From positions 1 to 49,304 of the IMG/VR virus record IMGVR_UViG_3300043399_000979: a stretch of DNA of 49,304 nucleotides. One strand, written 5' to 3'. Below the pieces are notes generated by a model. That model searched no databases, was not told the origin of the DNA, and saw nothing but the letters and a program-made list of their open reading frames with translations. This document shows, in pieces, positions 34,372 through 42,244 of this stretch (its first letter is position 1; every line of letters begins with the position of its first letter). The stretch comes from a virus. Both the position numbers and the translations under genes were made by a program.

Positions 34372-34395
34372 TGGGGATGCCAAAAGGCATCCCCA
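34372..34395 (-). terminator. Intrinsic terminator of the major capsid gene
   Basis: A ten-base perfect stem, TGGGGATGCC (34372-34381) and GGCATCCCCA (34386-34395) with a four-base loop, follows the capsid gene stop at 34420 on the minus strand and is continued by a T-run there (eight A residues on the plus strand just before the stem). It is strong and well placed to stop the head-gene transcript before the HNH gene. Confidence 0.92.
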
Positions 34396-34419
34396 AATAA
34401 AAATCTAATAATCAGTAGT

Positions 34420-36219
34420 TTATCTCAATTCTCTCAGGTCAAAAGTGCGAACACCATCAACAGTAATTTTACCATAGAAGCGATTATTAACAATGCGTTT
34501 AGCATAGCGTGTCATTATCCCCTTTATAGGTGTGAAGTTGAATGGGTTATACATCGTAGGCGTGAGTTGTAACGGCACATACGGAGCGTAGATATAACCG
34601 GTGTCAAGTAAGGACGTACCTTTATGACCCATGATAATCGTGTTAGCAGGGAAATAAGGGTCGCGATATACCTGATAACGACCAGCAAGCGTACCTACTC
34701 TTTCGATACCCATGTTGTATTGGTCTTGCTCAGGAGCTGCGTTCGATACGTGGAAGTATTCGAGGTCGTCAAAGATTGCGCTGATTTCAGAAGAAACGAC
34801 AATCCAGTTTGCACCGCCACGGAGCGTTGATTTGTGGATTTGCGCAGAGATTTGGTTGATAGTCGTGATAAGGGTTTGGTTCCAGTCTTTTTGCGTGTAA
34901 GGAATTGCGTTTGCTCCGAGACGCTTCCAGCCGTTGTAATCCCAACGTAAAGTCCAAGCTGCGCCTTTGCGAAGGTCACGCAGGATTTCACGGTCGATTT
35001 CGGCTGCGATTTGCTCAGAAAGCAATGCCGTAAGTTCGGCTTCGGCGTCAATGTTGTGGAAAGCCGCAACGTCTTGAGCCATTTCAGGCGACCATTGTGC
35101 GCGAAGTTTGCGCTCGGTAACGGATACCGTAACAGATTGAAGGTCGAAAGAAACTTCACCGATTTTATCTTCAAATTCAAGTTCTTTGTAGATTCTGTAA
35201 GTTGCTGTGAACTGTGCAGAAGAAACGCCGGAGATAGTTGTTGTGAAACCACTATAACCGTCTAACGAGTTTGCACCAACGGTAGCAGGAACTTGTAAAT
35301 CAACCTCAAGGTAGATTTTACCTTCTGCGTCGCAAACGTTAGGATAAGAACCGCCGCCAGTTAAATCATTCGGGAACGTGCTGGTTGCTTTGTTGCCATA
35401 CTGTACGATACCTTTGCCGTACTTTTGGGTTACAACGCGGAACAACAGCGGGTTGCCAATACCTGCGCTAGTTACACCAGAGAAAGCACCCCCAGCGGTA
35501 GTTACTGCGTTTATTTGCAAGTCAGCTAAGAACGATTCGTTGTCCATCGGATGACCGTCAGGACCGATAAGTTTACCAGCACCGTCACCGGAGAAACCAG
35601 AGAGTACTACAAGGGCTTTTCTGTAAGTACCGGCACCGTACCCAGATACCACCAAGTTGCCATTGCTCCAAACAACAGTGTTAACCGTTGCGCTTACAGC
35701 AGAATATTGACCTTTGGAGTAATCAAACAAGCCGGGAGGGTCTAAGCTAGGCTCAGTACCTTCGTAGAAACGGTCGTAAAGGTTCTTATCGTTATTCCAG
35801 TCGTAACCGCTATCAGGTGTTTGACCATTGGCAGCATTCGGGGAACCGAAAGGTGCATAATGCTCGGTAGAGTTGGATTGATAACCTTGGATATTGGGCA
35901 CAAAGTAGAACAACTTACCGATAGGCAGGTTCATGGCTTGTACCGAAACAATATCGTTTGCAAGCAGTTTGGAGAATACCCGGCGAACAATCGGGAAAAC
36001 AACCGTTTCAAAAGAGCCGGTGTCGCTAGTTGATGCAGCTTCATTGATTAAATAAGTGGCTTGGTTTTCATAAAGCTGTGCAATGTTCTCTTTGCGATGG
36101 CCAGAAAGACCTTCCAAGAAACCAAGTTTGTCCCACTTGTTGATAGTGTCTTCTTTAATGACTTTGAGGTGTTTTAAACCGATATTACCTACAAGTCCAG
36201 ATTCTAATAAACTTCCCAT
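34420..36219 (-). CDS. Major capsid protein (T4 gp23-like)
   Basis: 599 residues. The N-terminal 62 or so residues are a likely propeptide: the helix NIAQLYENQATYLINE ends in (L/I)-x-E and is followed by AASTSDTGSFETVVFPIVRR, matching the T4 gp23 processing region (FLTE before AEIGG) and the start of the mature shell protein. Later hallmarks are VQAMNLPIGKLFYFVPNIQG, the region KLRAQWSPEMAQDVAAFHNI, a helix LTALLSEQIAAEIDREIL, and GVRTFDLREL at the end. Two 60-base samples at 34741 and 34981 have 27 and 31 G/C, far above neighbours, with codon choice to match; high expression may explain it. The gene follows the scaffold gene by 22 bases and ends in a strong terminator. Confidence 0.92.
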   Translation of the reverse strand: MGSLLESGLVGNIGLKHLKVIKEDTINKWDKLGFLEGLSGHRKENIAQLYENQATYLINEAASTSDTGSFETVVFPIVRRVFSKLLANDIVSVQAMNLPIGKLFYFVPNIQGYQSNSTEHYAPFGSPNAANGQTPDSGYDWNNDKNLYDRFYEGTEPSLDPPGLFDYSKGQYSAVSATVNTVVWSNGNLVVSGYGAGTYRKALVVLSGFSGDGAGKLIGPDGHPMDNESFLADLQINAVTTAGGAFSGVTSAGIGNPLLFRVVTQKYGKGIVQYGNKATSTFPNDLTGGGSYPNVCDAEGKIYLEVDLQVPATVGANSLDGYSGFTTTISGVSSAQFTATYRIYKELEFEDKIGEVSFDLQSVTVSVTERKLRAQWSPEMAQDVAAFHNIDAEAELTALLSEQIAAEIDREILRDLRKGAAWTLRWDYNGWKRLGANAIPYTQKDWNQTLITTINQISAQIHKSTLRGGANWIVVSSEISAIFDDLEYFHVSNAAPEQDQYNMGIERVGTLAGRYQVYRDPYFPANTIIMGHKGTSLLDTGYIYAPYVPLQLTPTMYNPFNFTPIKGIMTRYAKRIVNNRFYGKITVDGVRTFDLRELR

Positions 36220-36241
36220 TTTTTTATTTGTTTTTAAATTT

Positions 36242-37873
36242 TTATTTTAATTTGCCCATCAAGTCTTTCATTCTCAAGAACTGCGGGTTCTCGTAAGTCT
36301 TGGACTCAATTAAGCTGGATGACGAACCTGTGTTCGCCGTATTATTTATTTTCTTGCTAACAGATTCTGTTAAACTTTTATCCAAATTTTCGCCTAACTC
36401 GTTTTTAATTGCATTGTAAAGATTTTTGCTTTCTTTCAATGTCTGTACATCATCAAAACGTCTAAGAATGTTAATCTTTTCTTTCTTAGTTGTAGAGTGT
36501 TCAGTAAACAATCTGGTGGCGTATGCCAAATTTGAATTGAATACTGCAACTTCGTTCAATTTCTCCCTGAAAACATTAAGTGCCTTGCGGTACTCTTCGT
36601 TCTTTTCGCGTAATGCTTTTATTTCGTTTTCGTAAACGTGGTTTCTATTTGGTGTAACACCTTTTCTTAAACCTCTATTTTCTTTTGAACCCATGGCGTA
36701 AGTCCTTGCAGCCTCCTTTGTTTCAGTTTTTTTCATGGCGGGTTTTACAGTTTTTGTTTTCCCTTCCATGTTTTCACCTTTTTTATAATCAAATTTAGCT
36801 TTGCCAGTACCTTTTGTTTTAGGGGCTTCTTTCATTTTCTCGTTGAAACCGCCATCTTGGTTTGGCTTCTTCTTGAACTTGAATTTGGAAGGTGTCCCCA
36901 TACCCACGCCTTTGGGCTTAACAGACATTTTCTTTTTGGATTCTTCCAAATTGTATGTTTCGTTAGGTCTGCGAGACTTGCTTTCACCCATGTAGCCTTC
37001 GTGTCTTTTGGCTCTATCAATCATGCGCTCAATATCACGGACAGAATAGTTTTTGGGTCTATCAAAGGAATCTTCATCCTCATCGTCTTCAAAATCGATT
37101 TCATAAACAGCTTCCTCATCCATTTCTTCCTCGTCCATTTCTTCTTCATTGAGGTCTTCCTCTTCCTCGTCCATTTCCTCTTCCTCATCCATTTCCTCTT
37201 CCTCATCCATTTCTTCTTCCTCGTCCATTTCTTCTTCGTGCATCATGGCTTCAAATTCCATTTCTTCCTCTTCTTCATCACCTTCCTCTTCCTCATCATC
37301 TTCAAAACCATATACACTGTTTGGAACATAAGTTTTATCGTCAAAATCATAAATAGATTCAAAGTCGTAATCTTCCTGTTCGACCATATCTTCTTCCATT
37401 TCTTCTTTTAATTTTCTTTTCTTTATTGATTCGCCAAGTTTAATTAGATATTCGGCATCCGAATTCTCATCTTCCAAATGGATATCGCCGTTCTTTTTTG
37501 ATACGATAATCCCGTCATCTTTTTTCATGGCTTTAAATACTTTAACCAATGTTTCTGAATCCACATCCCTTAAATCCAAAACGTCTGTTTCTTCATCTTC
37601 AGATGCGTCCAAATCTACTTCATCTTCTTCTGGCTCAATCCCGCCCATATCGGGTTCATCTCCAAGCTCACCCATATCGGGTTCCACATTAGTATCAACC
37701 TCCTCATCATCTTCCACATCCATTGCGAATTGTTCTGACAGAGATTCTTTTACCAAAGAATTGATTTCTTCCTTCATAGTAGAAGCAAGTATTCCTTTTG
37801 CGTTTTCGGCCACCATATTTTCAATATCTTTCATTTGAAGCATGGCCTTTTCCACCAAATTATCTTTGCTCAT
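36242..37873 (-). CDS. Prohead core scaffold protein (gp22-like), acidic
   Basis: 543 residues. The N-terminus is helical, residues about 50-250 are extremely acidic and include tandem MDEEEE repeats, then comes a basic Lys/Gly/Pro-rich part (300-390), and the C-terminal 150 residues form a coiled coil (EIKALREKNEEYRKALNVFR, then REKLNEVAVFNSNLAYATRL). That C-terminal segment is typical of scaffold proteins next to T4-like capsid genes. Many (L/I)-x-E sites (LKE, LNE, LTE, LIE) are present, fitting destruction by the gp21-type protease. It lies between protease and capsid genes, as in T4, although an ART-like gene on the other strand interrupts the run. An ATATTTAT element precedes the start. 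Confidence 0.82.
   Translation of the reverse strand: MSKDNLVEKAMLQMKDIENMVAENAKGILASTMKEEINSLVKESLSEQFAMDVEDDEEVDTNVEPDMGELGDEPDMGGIEPEEDEVDLDASEDEETDVLDLRDVDSETLVKVFKAMKKDDGIIVSKKNGDIHLEDENSDAEYLIKLGESIKKRKLKEEMEEDMVEQEDYDFESIYDFDDKTYVPNSVYGFEDDEEEEGDEEEEEMEFEAMMHEEEMDEEEEMDEEEEMDEEEEMDEEEEDLNEEEMDEEEMDEEAVYEIDFEDDEDEDSFDRPKNYSVRDIERMIDRAKRHEGYMGESKSRRPNETYNLEESKKKMSVKPKGVGMGTPSKFKFKKKPNQDGGFNEKMKEAPKTKGTGKAKFDYKKGENMEGKTKTVKPAMKKTETKEAARTYAMGSKENRGLRKGVTPNRNHVYENEIKALREKNEEYRKALNVFREKLNEVAVFNSNLAYATRLFTEHSTTKKEKINILRRFDDVQTLKESKNLYNAIKNELGENLDKSLTESVSKKINNTANTGSSSSLIESKTYENPQFLRMKDLMGKLK
37111..37245 (-). repeat. Acidic MDEEEE tandem repeats in the scaffold gene
   Basis: About seven near-copies of an 18-base unit (or shortened 12-15 base versions) encode MDEEEE, MDEEE and MDEE in a row in the scaffold protein. 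The plus strand reads as alternating TCCTC, TTCC and CATTTC blocks. Such repeats can change in number by slippage, altering the length of the acidic core region. Confidence 0.85.
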
Positions 37874-37890
37874 TATTTTTTAAATTTACA

Positions 37891-37899
37891 TATAAATAT
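37891..37899. promoter_or_regulatory. Late-promoter-like element in the gap between scaffold gene and opposite-strand gene
   Basis: TATAAATA on the plus strand at 37891-37898 equals the T4 late promoter core and lies about 86 bases before the plus-strand start at 37984. On the minus strand the overlapping ATATTTAT core (37892-37899) ends 18 bases before the scaffold start at 37873. The 110-base divergent gap is otherwise plain AT-rich sequence. Confidence 0.4.
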
Positions 37900-37983
37900 A
37901 TTGATTTATGAAAAAAAACATTTTCATAATAAAAACCTTGAAAAAATTGAATTTTTACCATATATATTGGAAATATATCAATT

Positions 37984-38841
37984 ATGAATCTTAGGGAGGT
38001 CATAAAAAAACATCTGAATGAACACAAAATATTGAATGAATATCTGATAAATGATGAAATAAGCCTTTACCACTATCTTTCATCATCAAAAGAAAGTAGA
38101 ATGGAGTCTTTACCACATGAATATGATTATTTTTTTGATGATTTTTTAGATGAAGAAGAGGTTGATTTTAATAAACCAACAACAACCAGACCGGGCTTAG
38201 CTGTGGATGAGCCAGATGAAGAAGTTGAAATGTTTGAAAATAATCTTGAATTGATTAATTGGCTTGAATATAATCAACCAGAAATATACAAAGCATTTGC
38301 AGAATATCTTTACAAAAAAATAGAATATGGTACATTACCAATCCCCGATGAAGAATATCCTTCTTGGGTTTTTTACGATAATTCGCCGAAAATTATCAAA
38401 AATCAATGGTTAATACATTTTACGGATAATGCAGAATCAATAGCAAAAGAAGGGTTTATATATGGAATTGATGATTTAACAAAACTAGGATTAACAACAT
38501 ATTTTAGTGACTACTATAGAAAATATGGCGGCTATAACTTTGCTTTTTTACTATCGGATTTTGGAAATTATAAACGTTCTGATAAATCTTATCCGTATGG
38601 CCGAGATGCTGTAATTTTTAATGCTTCAGGAATAAGAGTTTGGCACCGCAATGATGAACAATATCAAGTAATATTTAAAGGTTCAACAGCAACAAATATA
38701 ATTCCAATCACAAAAGGTGAAAACGAAATATGGGGGGTTTATAATAAAAGCGACAGGTTATTATACGAAAATGATGATTTGAGGAAAGTTGCTGATTGGG
38801 TTGTTAATAATTTTTCCCAGTATAGAAAAAATTTAAAATAA
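37984..38841 (+). CDS. ADP-ribosyltransferase-like accessory protein with LNE tag, inserted in the head operon
   Basis: 285 residues, on the plus strand inside an otherwise minus-strand head module. The N-terminus MNLREVIKKHLNE then HKILNE has (L/I)-x-E sites after residues 13 and 19. An acidic helical middle part leads to an ART-like domain at about 140-245: NQWLIHFTDNAESIAKEGFI (HFTD at 145-148), LTTYFSDYYRKYGG, AFLLSDFGNYK, DAVIFNASGIRVWH, then QYQVIFKGSTATNIIPI. It resembles the H-F-T type NAD-binding strand of bacterial and phage ARTs; the catalytic Glu is uncertain. It has its own AT-rich leader and terminator, so it behaves like a moron cassette. Confidence 0.62.
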   Translation: MNLREVIKKHLNEHKILNEYLINDEISLYHYLSSSKESRMESLPHEYDYFFDDFLDEEEVDFNKPTTTRPGLAVDEPDEEVEMFENNLELINWLEYNQPEIYKAFAEYLYKKIEYGTLPIPDEEYPSWVFYDNSPKIIKNQWLIHFTDNAESIAKEGFIYGIDDLTKLGLTTYFSDYYRKYGGYNFAFLLSDFGNYKRSDKSYPYGRDAVIFNASGIRVWHRNDEQYQVIFKGSTATNIIPITKGENEIWGVYNKSDRLLYENDDLRKVADWVVNNFSQYRKNLK

Positions 38842-38843
38842 AA

Positions 38844-38874
38844 AAAGGGGCGCAGTTTTTGACCACGCCCCTTT
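38844..38874. terminator. Bidirectional intrinsic terminator
   Basis: A nine-base perfect stem AAAGGGGCG (38844-38852) and CGCCCCTTT (38866-38874), loop of 13 bases, sits between the ART-like gene stop (38841, plus) and the convergent small gene (stop at 38896, minus). A-rich sequence precedes it and T-rich follows on each strand. It separates the inserted plus-strand gene from the minus-strand head genes. Confidence 0.85.
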
Positions 38875-38895
38875 CCAATAAAATTTGATTTAGAT

Positions 38896-39105
38896 TTACT
38901 CAATAAAATCCACAATTTTTGTTTCGTTGATTGAAACAACCCGCCAGTCAGCCATTAAGTTTTCATTCCTTTTGTACATTTTGGCCTCAACGTCAGTGGG
39001 GGAAACGGCTTTAACCAAAAATTGTTCGGTCAATGTCTTTTTCTTGCCGTTTTCATCTTCAAAATCTGTTTTGGTTTTCACCACGAAATACATCAATTCT
39101 TCCAT
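38896..39105 (-). CDS. DUF4494-like small protein
   Basis: 69 residues. The order YFVVKTKTDFEDENGKKKTL, then TEQFLVKAVSPTDVEAKMY, then DWRVVSINETKIVDFIE matches the outline of DUF4494, a small beta-alpha-beta family known mostly from Bacteroidota and their phages. The function is unknown. It has its own host-type promoter just upstream (39132-39162) and may be expressed apart from the late head genes. Confidence 0.7.
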   Translation of the reverse strand: MEELMYFVVKTKTDFEDENGKKKTLTEQFLVKAVSPTDVEAKMYKRNENLMADWRVVSINETKIVDFIE

Positions 39106-39131
39106 AATAACATGTTTTTATTGGTTCGCCA

Positions 39132-39162
39132 CAAAGGTAAAAACTTTTTCTTTATCTTCCAA
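39132..39162 (-). promoter_or_regulatory. Bacteroidota-type promoter (TTG-N20-TACCTTTG)
   Basis: On the minus strand TTG (39162-39160) is followed after 20 bases by TACCTTTG (39139-39132), which fits the Bacteroidota consensus TTTG-N19-21-TAnnTTTG. It lies 26 bases before the start of the DUF4494-like gene at 39105, and its -33 box overlaps the end of the protease gene. Host sigma recognition would allow early or constant expression. Confidence 0.65.
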
Positions 39163-39859
39163 GATAATGTGTAAGTTTTTTCATTAAATCTATTCCGGGA
39201 ACCGCTTCCACTATTTCTTCTTCCAGTTTTTCATCATATAATTTCCTATCTTCTTTCTTTGAGAAAAGATAAGCGCCGGGTGTTGAAGGAGAATGCACCA
39301 AATCAAAACATATCAATTCAAAATCTTCTTGCACTTCGTTTTTCTCCCCATTCTTTTTTAGTGTGCCAACACCTCTTGACGAAATACCCAAAGTTGCACC
39401 ATGTCTGATTAGATTCGCCGCTTGGTCTCCTTTTGTGCTTACAATTCCCATTTCATGAAAAGCCGGGGATGTCATAAGTTTTAATTTCCCCATCATGATA
39501 TTACCGTCCCACCACACTTCTGTTATTATGTGTGAAACTCTGTCCAAATCTATGAGGGAAGATTCTGGGTGGTTTAATTCAGAGGTAGATAAACCTTTTT
39601 TGATTAATTCTTTGTATTTATCTGCCTCCCTTCTTAATATCTTATCTGGATACCAACGACCGTTTCTATTTTGAGTATCTGCTTTTTGTAATACTGCGTA
39701 GAACTCAAAAGGGTTTTTATAATCAACTTCTTTGTTTTCCTTTAATATATCTATGTTTTTGGGGTCTTTTGGGTTTATATACCCAGCATCCATTTCTATT
39801 AAAATTCCGGTTCCCAGTTCATGGGCTTCTAATATTCTCAAACTCTTATTATCCAACAT
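39152..39859 (-). CDS. Prohead core protease (T4 gp21-like)
   Basis: 235 residues, close to T4 gp21 (212). It is a serine protease of the herpesvirus-assemblin-like prohead group. Visible blocks are FYAVLQKADTQNRNGRWYPD (54-73), the His motif STSELNHPESSLID (His96), GNIMMGKLKLMTSP, and the Ser motif ATLGISSRGVGTL (Ser160), then FELICFDLVHSPSTPGAYLF. The protease matures the head by cutting scaffold, capsid and internal proteins after Glu in (L/I)-x-E-like sites. Its own C-terminus has EIVE, a possible self-cleavage site. The ATATTTAT element ends ten bases before its start. Confidence 0.92.
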   Translation of the reverse strand: MLDNKSLRILEAHELGTGILIEMDAGYINPKDPKNIDILKENKEVDYKNPFEFYAVLQKADTQNRNGRWYPDKILRREADKYKELIKKGLSTSELNHPESSLIDLDRVSHIITEVWWDGNIMMGKLKLMTSPAFHEMGIVSTKGDQAANLIRHGATLGISSRGVGTLKKNGEKNEVQEDFELICFDLVHSPSTPGAYLFSKKEDRKLYDEKLEEEIVEAVPGIDLMKKLTHYLGR

Positions 39860-39869
39860 TTTTTATTTA

Positions 39870-39877
39870 ATAAATAT
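39870..39877 (-). promoter_or_regulatory. Recurrent upstream element before the prohead protease gene
   Basis: On the minus strand ATATTTAT at 39877-39870 lies ten bases before the ATG at 39859, in the 29-base gap after the upstream gene stop. It is the same spacing as at 1394 and 23178. Confidence 0.4.
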
Positions 39878-39888
39878 TCATTTGAATA

Positions 39889-40329
39889 TTATTTGTTGGT
39901 TGGTTTTTTTGTTCTATGAAAAGAAAAGTGCTGGTTTTTGTTTATTATTTCTTTTTGTATTTCTTTTATCAGTTCTGTGATATGATTTTTTATCTCTTCT
40001 GATTTAAATGTTTGTCCTTCTTTTGGGTAAAGTATTATTTCTATGTTCATAAAAGACCTTTTGTTTTCGCTAATCCCGCTATCCCTTAAATCTAAATCCA
40101 GTATGAAATTTTTTTTGAATAAATCCTTACTAATTTTGTTTAAAACCAAGTGCTTTGTTGACCTACTCAAAACCCCAATTGTGTTTTTCCAGTTATCTGA
40201 TTTTGATTTAGGGGATGCCCAAGTAGATATACTAACATATAGGGATTTAAAGTTTTTAGAATCTACTGTTCCATAACAACATTTTAATTCGTTAAATAAT
40301 TTTAGACTGATGTTTTTACCTGTTTTCAT
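39889..40329 (-). CDS. Hypothetical protein of the head module
   Basis: 146 residues of alpha/beta appearance: strands SLYVSISTWASPKS and NIEIILYPKEGQTF with helices SEEIKNHITELIKEIQKEI between basic stretches. No family is recognised, but its place between an LRR insertion and the prohead protease fits a minor head-assembly protein. TATATTTG at 40346-40353 on the minus strand, 16 bases before its start, matches the Bacteroidota -7 box TAnnTTTG. Confidence 0.62.
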   Translation of the reverse strand: MKTGKNISLKLFNELKCCYGTVDSKNFKSLYVSISTWASPKSKSDNWKNTIGVLSRSTKHLVLNKISKDLFKKNFILDLDLRDSGISENKRSFMNIEIILYPKEGQTFKSEEIKNHITELIKEIQKEIINKNQHFSFHRTKKPTNK

Positions 40330-40363
40330 TTAAATGATTTAAATGCAAATATACAAAAAAAAT

Positions 40364-41515
40364 TTAAATTTTCCATTTACCTTTTAATTTTGGATACATT
40401 ACATCTAATTCTTCTATTGAATATTTTTCTAAACCAGAATTTTTTATGTAAATATGGTTTCCAACTTCCAAGTTTTCAGGTAACGATTCTATTTTTATGC
40501 AACCTTCTAAATTCAAATCCCACACGACTGTTTTAAGGTTTTCAAGACTAGTTAATGAGGTACAATTTTTTAAATTCAAATCCCAAACCAATTCAAGTTT
40601 CCCAAGGCTTTTTAAAGAATAACAACCTTCTAAATTTAACAAACCCCCAACTCTTTTAAGTTTTCCAAGGCTTGTTAATGAGGTGCAATTTCTTAAATCC
40701 AACCCCTTCCCAACCCTTTCAAGTTTTCCGAGGTCAATTAGTGAGGCGCAATCCCTTAAATCCAAATACCCACCTACTTTTTCAAGTTTTCCAAGGGTTT
40801 TGATTGCCCATCCCCATAAAATTATATCCCCAACAGAACCATTTTTAACATAATCATCTATTACATTTTTTTCAAAATATGTGACAAAATTGTTTATAAC
40901 ACAATTTAACAAATTTTTATTAACCAAAATAGTTTCAAAATATAATTTAAAATTGTTTATTATGGAAACATCATCTATACGTTCTAAAAATTTTTCATAG
41001 ATTTCTTCATCTACCATAACATAGCCTTCAATTCTTTTTAAATAAGAATCATAGAATAATTTTTTTTGTCTCCTCTCCTTTTTAGTATTCCCTAATGCTT
41101 CGAAATATATAATATCAGGAATTCCAATTCTTTTGAATATGATATTTTCTTTAATTGAATCCTTAACAAATTTAATAACAGTTGATATAGTTTTATATTG
41201 TTTGTTATTTTTGGTTGATAGATATGAAGACGTTGCTTCTTCATCCTCTTCATATGCTCTTTTTGTTCTAAAACCTATTTTTAAAATATTCAAACCTTCC
41301 TCGCAACCAATTTTGTGTAATTTTAATGATGAATCATTTTCAATTTCTAATTTAACTTCAATAGTATCTATAACTTCTCCGTCGTCAGATGTGACATCAA
41401 ACGTAGCCTCGATACTATCAACATTTGTTTTTATATTTTTAAGGGGGTATGGCTTCACGCCTTCCCCACTTTCCATTATAGAATAAAGTTGACTTTCAGT
41501 TATTAATATTTCCAT
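40364..41515 (-). CDS. Leucine-rich-repeat protein with N-terminal ITE tag
   Basis: 383 residues. The tag MEILITESQLYSIMES carries (L/I)-x-E-type sites (after residues 7 and about 15). Residues about 25-160 form an unknown domain (SIEATFDVTSDDGEVID, then YKTISTVIKFVKDSIKEN and GIPDIIYFEALGNTKKERRQ). The C-terminal half has about six 21-residue repeats of the form LGKLERVGKGLDLRNCTSLTS, with a cap ending MYPKLKGKWKI. The repeats and cap are close to those of the protein at 46360-48045, so the two are paralogues with different middle domains. It is a candidate packaged effector with a protein-binding repeat domain. Confidence 0.75.
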   Translation of the reverse strand: MEILITESQLYSIMESGEGVKPYPLKNIKTNVDSIEATFDVTSDDGEVIDTIEVKLEIENDSSLKLHKIGCEEGLNILKIGFRTKRAYEEDEEATSSYLSTKNNKQYKTISTVIKFVKDSIKENIIFKRIGIPDIIYFEALGNTKKERRQKKLFYDSYLKRIEGYVMVDEEIYEKFLERIDDVSIINNFKLYFETILVNKNLLNCVINNFVTYFEKNVIDDYVKNGSVGDIILWGWAIKTLGKLEKVGGYLDLRDCASLIDLGKLERVGKGLDLRNCTSLTSLGKLKRVGGLLNLEGCYSLKSLGKLELVWDLNLKNCTSLTSLENLKTVVWDLNLEGCIKIESLPENLEVGNHIYIKNSGLEKYSIEELDVMYPKLKGKWKI

Positions 41516-41527
41516 TAAATTAAAAAA

Positions 41528-42223
41528 TTAAAGGTTGTTCATCAATTCTTTCAATCTATAATAATTTATTTTGTTATAACCTTCATTTTTCACCTTTTCA
41601 ATTGTGGCATTAATTGTTTCAATATTTTTATCTTCCTTTTCTTCTTTTATTAAACTTTCAAGTTTATCCAAAACTTCAGTTTTTTTAAGTTCAAAATCTT
41701 TTTCAAGTTTGCTATCTTCTTCTGCTAAAAGAAAAATTAAATCATTTCTTGTGGACTCATCCAATGATTCAATATATTCAGATATTGATTTATTTGCCAT
41801 TTTAACAACAGAAGAAATTGGCCAAAAAACATTTGTTTCGTATATTTTAGGTTTTTCCATCAATAGATTCATTATATTGGTTTTATGTTCCAATATTTCA
41901 CCTATTGATAAATTTTTATTGTTTGTAACAGCGTCAATGTCTTTATACTTGCTGGTCACATCAATATCCACTTTAGGTATTTCAACGTTTGACAATAATT
42001 CTTTTATTTGACCAATACCTTCCTCAATAAAATCTTTGGCTTGTTCCTTAGTTAAACCTTTGGGTGTGCTTAATTCGTCATATAACAAATATAACTTAGC
42101 CAAATCTTTATTTGACAAAAAGTTCTTTTTGAAACCTTTTACATTTTCTGAGAAAACTTCCTTATTGGTGTAGGAGTTCACAAAATTCTCTTCTATTATT
42201 GTTTTTATTTGACCGAAAACCAT
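41528..42223 (-). CDS. Hypothetical helical protein between portal and protease genes
   Basis: 231 residues, mostly helical and highly charged with coiled-coil-like stretches (KDFELKKTEVLDKLESLIKE, and NIETINATIEKVKNEG). No motif of known function is visible. It sits immediately after the portal gene in transcription order, where T4 has small prohead core genes (67 and 68), so a core or assembly role is plausible. The start is preceded by ATATTTAT (42244-42237). Confidence 0.62.
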   Translation of the reverse strand: MVFGQIKTIIEENFVNSYTNKEVFSENVKGFKKNFLSNKDLAKLYLLYDELSTPKGLTKEQAKDFIEEGIGQIKELLSNVEIPKVDIDVTSKYKDIDAVTNNKNLSIGEILEHKTNIMNLLMEKPKIYETNVFWPISSVVKMANKSISEYIESLDESTRNDLIFLLAEEDSKLEKDFELKKTEVLDKLESLIKEEKEDKNIETINATIEKVKNEGYNKINYYRLKELMNNL

Positions 42224-42236
42224 ATTTTTTTGTTAT

Positions 42237-42244
42237 ATAAATAT
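42237..42244 (-). promoter_or_regulatory. Recurrent upstream element before the 42223 start
   Basis: On the minus strand ATATTTAT at 42244-42237 lies 13 bases before the ATG at 42223, in the short gap after the portal gene stop at 42245. Confidence 0.4.

Noticed and set aside
34695-35252. 185-codon open frame on the minus strand inside the capsid gene in another frame
   Set aside because: It is a shadow of the higher-GC capsid gene; composition is Ser/Thr/Leu rich without any fold signal, and the capsid frame is certain.
37021-37331. Acidic repeat region as a possible regulatory minisatellite
   Set aside because: The units are all in frame with the scaffold gene and explained by a Glu-rich protein segment.
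36857-37411. 184-codon plus-strand frame opposite the scaffold gene, with a Phe/Leu/His-rich repeat section
   Set aside because: It arises from reading the Glu-rich repeats backwards; no start context and no plausible protein.
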